Shown here one piece after another: positions 22,422 through 25,246 of a stretch of 25,246 nucleotides of DNA. The stretch lies in assembly GCA_937906165.1 (NCBI GenBank), contig CALCYA010000114.1, positions 1-25,246 of the forward strand. The letters are read 5' to 3'. Under the pieces are notes generated by a model. The model worked only from the letters and a program-made list of their open reading frames with translations. It made no database searches and had not been told where the DNA came from. The DNA is from an uncultured Bacteroidales bacterium (GTDB lineage Bacteria; Bacteroidota; Bacteroidia; Bacteroidales; Bacteroidaceae). Numbering within the stretch: the first letter of the stretch is position 1; each line of letters starts with the position of its first letter. The translations under genes and the position numbers were made by a program.

Positions 22422-23639
22422 TTATTCGTAAGCACCCATACGCAACATGTTCACCTCCTTCTCGGTAAGGTAACGCCAGTCGCCACGTTTAACGTTCTTC
22501 TTTGTAAGGCCTGCAAACAGCACACGGTCAAGTTTGTTCACACGGTAACCCAGATGCTCAAGCATACGGCGCACGATACGGTTCTTTCCTGAGTGGATCT
22601 CGATACCTATCTGCGAACGGTCGGCCTCGTTTACGTAAGAGACCTCGTCAGCATATACAGGACCATCCTCCAACTCGATACCGTTTACAAGAAGATCCAT
22701 GTCTGACATTGCAACGTTCTTGTCACATGTCACATGATAGATTTTCTTCTTCATGTATTTGGGGTGAGTGAGCCTTGCAGCCAAATCACCGTCATTGGTG
22801 AGAAGAAGCACACCTGTTGTATTGCGGTCAAGACGTCCGACAGGGTAGATTCTCTCCTTGCCGATACCACGCAGACAATCGAGCACGGTCTTGCGCTCCT
22901 GCGGATCATCGACTGTTGTAACGCAGTCCTTGGGTTTGTTGAGCAGCACATAAACCTTACGCTCAGGATTGATGCGCTCGCTGTTGAAACGGATATCATC
23001 TGTCGGGACAACCTTTACTCCCAACTCTGTAACGACCTCACCGTTCACTGTAATAAGACCGGCCTGTATATAATTGTCAGCCTCGCGGCGTGAACAGATT
23101 CCTGCATTTGCAAGATATTTGTTGAGGCGGACAGGAGCATTGGGGTCAATGGCTGCCTCCTTGTAAGCCATACGTTTCTTGTTGCTGTATTTTGCATTGG
23201 GGTCATAGGCAGCCTTTCTTGCAGGTCTGTTGCCATAACCGCCACGTCTTTCTGCACCATAGTTTCTTGACTCACCGCCATTCTCACGGAATGAAGCGTT
23301 GCCTCCGGAACGATAACCACCCTGACGTGGGGCTGTATCGCCTCCCTGACGGAAATCGTCGTTGAAACGTGGTCTGTAACCACCTCCGTAACGTGCCCTC
23401 GGCGCCCTGTCACCGCCGGCGCGGTTATTATCGAAGTCACGGTTTGAACGGTTGGCCTGCCTGTAGCGGTCGCCGCCACGCTCTGCCCTGTCGAACTGAG
23501 GGCGCTCGTCACCGTCTCTGTTGAAACGCGAACGTGACTTCAATCTGTTGTCACTTCCAAAGTTGGGATTGAAAGAAGCTCTATCCCTGTTTCCGCGTGA
23601 GGAAAAATCGTCCTGACGCTTGTTTCTGTAATTGTTCAT
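22422..23639 (-). CDS. rluB: RluB-type 23S rRNA pseudouridine synthase with long RG-rich N-terminal extension
   Basis: RluB-family enzymes make pseudouridine in 23S rRNA near position 2605. The protein has 405 residues. Residues 1-165 are a disordered Arg/Gly/Asn/Asp-rich extension with repeated RGG, GGYR and NRD-like units. This part is absent from the E. coli enzyme but common in Bacteroidetes. An S4 RNA-binding domain follows (APVRLNKYLANAGICSRREA at about 168-187, through VNGEVVTELG). The catalytic domain has GRLDRNTTGVLLLTNDGDLA at 268-287 with the catalytic aspartate D271, and IHSGKNRIVRRMLEHLGY at 348-365. ATG 23637-23639 starts the extension, 42 bp after purB. Choice of RluB over RsuA/RluE/RluF rests on the S4 domain and the general look. 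Confidence 0.9.
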   Translation of the reverse strand: MNNYRNKRQDDFSSRGNRDRASFNPNFGSDNRLKSRSRFNRDGDERPQFDRAERGGDRYRQANRSNRDFDNNRAGGDRAPRARYGGGYRPRFNDDFRQGGDTAPRQGGYRSGGNASFRENGGESRNYGAERRGGYGNRPARKAAYDPNAKYSNKKRMAYKEAAIDPNAPVRLNKYLANAGICSRREADNYIQAGLITVNGEVVTELGVKVVPTDDIRFNSERINPERKVYVLLNKPKDCVTTVDDPQERKTVLDCLRGIGKERIYPVGRLDRNTTGVLLLTNDGDLAARLTHPKYMKKKIYHVTCDKNVAMSDMDLLVNGIELEDGPVYADEVSYVNEADRSQIGIEIHSGKNRIVRRMLEHLGYRVNKLDRVLFAGLTKKNVKRGDWRYLTEKEVNMLRMGAYE

Positions 23640-23681
23640 CTAAAGAATATTTTACGAACCTCACGGTCCAAATTATATTTA

Positions 23682-25028
23682 TTACAAACCAGTATACGAG
23701 TGTGGAGTAATGGCACGCAACTCCTCCTTTACATTCTCGGGCACATCAAGGCCATCAATGAACTGCAGCAAGGTATTCTGATTTATACCCTCGTTTGTAC
23801 GTGTAAGGGCCTTCAAAGCCTCGTACGGATTAGGATATGCCTCACGACGCAAGATTGTTTGTATACCCTCGGCACATACGCTCCAGCAGTTGTCAAGTTC
23901 GTCATATATTGCAGCCTCATTGAGCAACAGCTTGCGCAAGCCCACAAGAGAACTCTTGATAGCTATAAGCATATGACCCATAGGCACACCCACATTACGC
24001 AATACTGTTGAGTCAGTAAGGTCACGCTGAAGACGTGAAATAGGCAGTTTCATAGAGAGATGGTCAAGGATAGCATTCGCTATACCAAGGTTACCCTCGC
24101 TATTCTCGAAGTCGATAGGGTTGACCTTATGAGGCATAGCACTTGAACCCACCTCGCCGGCCTTGATCTTCTGCTTGAAGAACTCGTTAGAGATGTACTG
24201 CCAGAAGTCCTTGTCCAGATCCATGATGATGACATTTATGCGACGCATTGCATCAAAGAGTGCTGCAAGGTTGTCATAGTTGGAAATCTGTGTCGTGTAC
24301 TGCTCACGTTGCAGGCCGAGGTTCTCCGAAACGAACTTGTTCGCAAAAGCCTTCCAATCGATTGAAGGATATGCCACGCGGTGCGCATTGAAGTTACCCG
24401 TTGCACCACCGAACTTCGCCGAGATGACACATCTCTTTAACTCAGCAAGCTGTGTCTCGAGACGGTATACAAACACCATAACCTCCTTGCCCAAACGTGT
24501 TGGAGAAGCCGGCTGGCCATGAGTCCTTGCAAGCATAGGAATGTTCTCCCACGCTGTCGCATACTCACGCAACTGTGCAATCAGTTCCTCTATGGCGGGA
24601 TAGTACACCTCGGCAAGGGCATCCTTTATAGAACATGGAATAGATGTATTGTTTATATCCTGAGAGGTCAGACCGAAATGAATGAACTCCTTGTATGCAT
24701 CAAGACCACCGATACTGTCGAACTGCTCCTTTATGAAATATTCCACAGCCTTTACATCATGGTTTGTAACCTTCTCAATCTCCTTCACACGCACTGCGTT
24801 CTCCTTAGAGAAGTTCTTGTAGATCTCGCGCAGACGAGGGAAGAGACTCTTGTCCATACCCGCGAGTTGAGGTATAGGCAATTCACAAAGAGCGATAAAA
24901 TACTCAATCTCAACAAATACACGATATTTTATTAGTGCATACTCCGAGAAATAAGCGGCCAAAGAATCGGCCTTTCCCCTGTAGCGTCCATCTATGGGGG
25001 AGATTGCTGTCAGGATATCAAGTTCCAT
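23682..25028 (-). CDS. purB: Adenylosuccinate lyase
   Basis: PurB splits SAICAR to AICAR plus fumarate and adenylosuccinate to AMP plus fumarate, so it serves both IMP and AMP synthesis. The protein has 448 residues from ATG 25026-25028 (MELDILTAISPIDGRYRGKA). The AISPIDGRY start is typical of the E. coli-type PurB. The superfamily motifs follow in order: FGLTSQDINNTS, ARTHGQPASPTRLGKEV, and the flexible signature loop GEVGSSAMPHKVNPIDFENSE. RLQRDLTDSTVLRNVG comes next. The serine in GSSAMPHKVNP is the catalytic residue of the family. First gene of the operon with rluB and asnS. A -7 box lies 33 bp upstream. Confidence 0.97.
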   Translation of the reverse strand: MELDILTAISPIDGRYRGKADSLAAYFSEYALIKYRVFVEIEYFIALCELPIPQLAGMDKSLFPRLREIYKNFSKENAVRVKEIEKVTNHDVKAVEYFIKEQFDSIGGLDAYKEFIHFGLTSQDINNTSIPCSIKDALAEVYYPAIEELIAQLREYATAWENIPMLARTHGQPASPTRLGKEVMVFVYRLETQLAELKRCVISAKFGGATGNFNAHRVAYPSIDWKAFANKFVSENLGLQREQYTTQISNYDNLAALFDAMRRINVIIMDLDKDFWQYISNEFFKQKIKAGEVGSSAMPHKVNPIDFENSEGNLGIANAILDHLSMKLPISRLQRDLTDSTVLRNVGVPMGHMLIAIKSSLVGLRKLLLNEAAIYDELDNCWSVCAEGIQTILRREAYPNPYEALKALTRTNEGINQNTLLQFIDGLDVPENVKEELRAITPHSYTGL

Positions 25029-25061
25029 TTTCCTATAATTTAAAAAACGTTTTTCAAATTG

Positions 25062-25069
25062 CAAAAGTA
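25062..25069 (-). promoter_or_regulatory. Putative -7 promoter element of purB-rluB-asnS
   Basis: On the minus strand TACTTTTG, a perfect match to TAnnTTTG, 33 bp before the purB ATG. The -33 region has no exact TTTG at the normal spacing. Confidence 0.5.
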
Positions 25070-25149
25070 GCACTTTTTAGCCATAAACACTCATTATAAA
25101 CATAAAGTTTATTAAAAATAAGTCACCCGGCTAAAAATGGCCTATGGAG

Positions 25150-25178
25150 AAAAAAATAACCCACGCTATGCGCAGGTT
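25150..25178 (-). terminator. Intrinsic terminator of tRNA-Val
   Basis: On the minus strand AACCTGCG, loop CATAG and CGTGGGTT form an 8 bp stem with two G-T pairs, followed by ATTTTTTTC. It starts about 10 bp after the tRNA 3' end. Confidence 0.8.
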
Positions 25179-25187
25179 CTTGCTTCG

Positions 25188-25246
25188 TGGACGTTGACGG
25201 ATTCGAACCGCCGACCCTCTGCTTGTAAGGCAGATGCTCTAAACCA
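25188..25246 (-). tRNA. tRNA-Val (anticodon TAC), 5' end cut by window edge
   Basis: The minus strand shows the end of the D arm (TGGTTTAGAGCA), then an anticodon stem TCTGC/GCAGA around the loop CTTACAA, giving anticodon TAC for valine GTA codons. The variable loop GGGTC, the T arm GGCGG-TTCGAAT-CCGTC and the 3' acceptor strand AACGTCC with discriminator A follow. The CCA end is not encoded (CGA follows). The 5' acceptor strand and most of the D arm are outside the window. Confidence 0.93.

Overview
The window looks like chromosomal DNA from a member of the Bacteroidales (Bacteroides, Prevotella or Muribaculaceae type). Three things suggest this. The gene repertoire fits: a fused class I fumarase, an acyl-ACP thioesterase, an Uup-like ABC-F protein, an RG-rich RluB, a stand-alone mannose-1-phosphate guanylyltransferase and a DUF1294 protein. 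Several start regions carry the Bacteroidetes promoter signature TTTG-N19/21-TAnnTTTG. The intergenic palindromic repeats beginning TGTCATTTCGA are of a type I associate with this phylum. I cannot fix the genus.

Layout. The left edge holds the N-terminal two thirds of asd (minus), divergent from a tcdA-lolD operon and a small exported Spy-like protein that ends at a strong terminator. A roughly 550 bp gene-free stretch with repeats follows. Then comes a compact plus-strand cluster from its own promoter: a DUF3791-type protein with an extra N-terminal domain, a DUF3990 protein with ADP-ribosyltransferase-like motifs, and an ABC-F ATPase. This pair looks like an uncharacterised toxin-antitoxin-type module and is the most unusual thing in the window. 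A three-copy 106 bp tandem array of palindromic elements separates it from an acyl-ACP thioesterase. A bidirectional terminator lies between the thioesterase and the minus-strand rubrerythrin. DUF1294, a second palindromic array, fumarase and hflX follow on the minus strand.

The central and right parts hold an orphan exported protein with a TonB-C-like end (plus), then a minus-strand pair (TPR lipoprotein, dprA) from a clear promoter, then xerD. A divergent plus-strand operon is O-methyltransferase, rbfA and a LolC/E-type permease. It converges on a mannose-1-phosphate guanylyltransferase. The right end is a minus-strand operon, purB-rluB-asnS, ending at a 36 bp perfect palindrome. The window closes with a 5'-truncated tRNA-Val(TAC) and its terminator.

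Most genes are housekeeping: amino acid and purine synthesis, TCA cycle, tRNA charging and modification, ribosome maturation, lipoprotein export, recombination and competence. The accessory content is the DUF3791/DUF3990 module, the orphan exported protein and several families of dispersed palindromic repeats in the intergenic gaps. All calls come from reading the sequence and recognising motifs; no database search was run.
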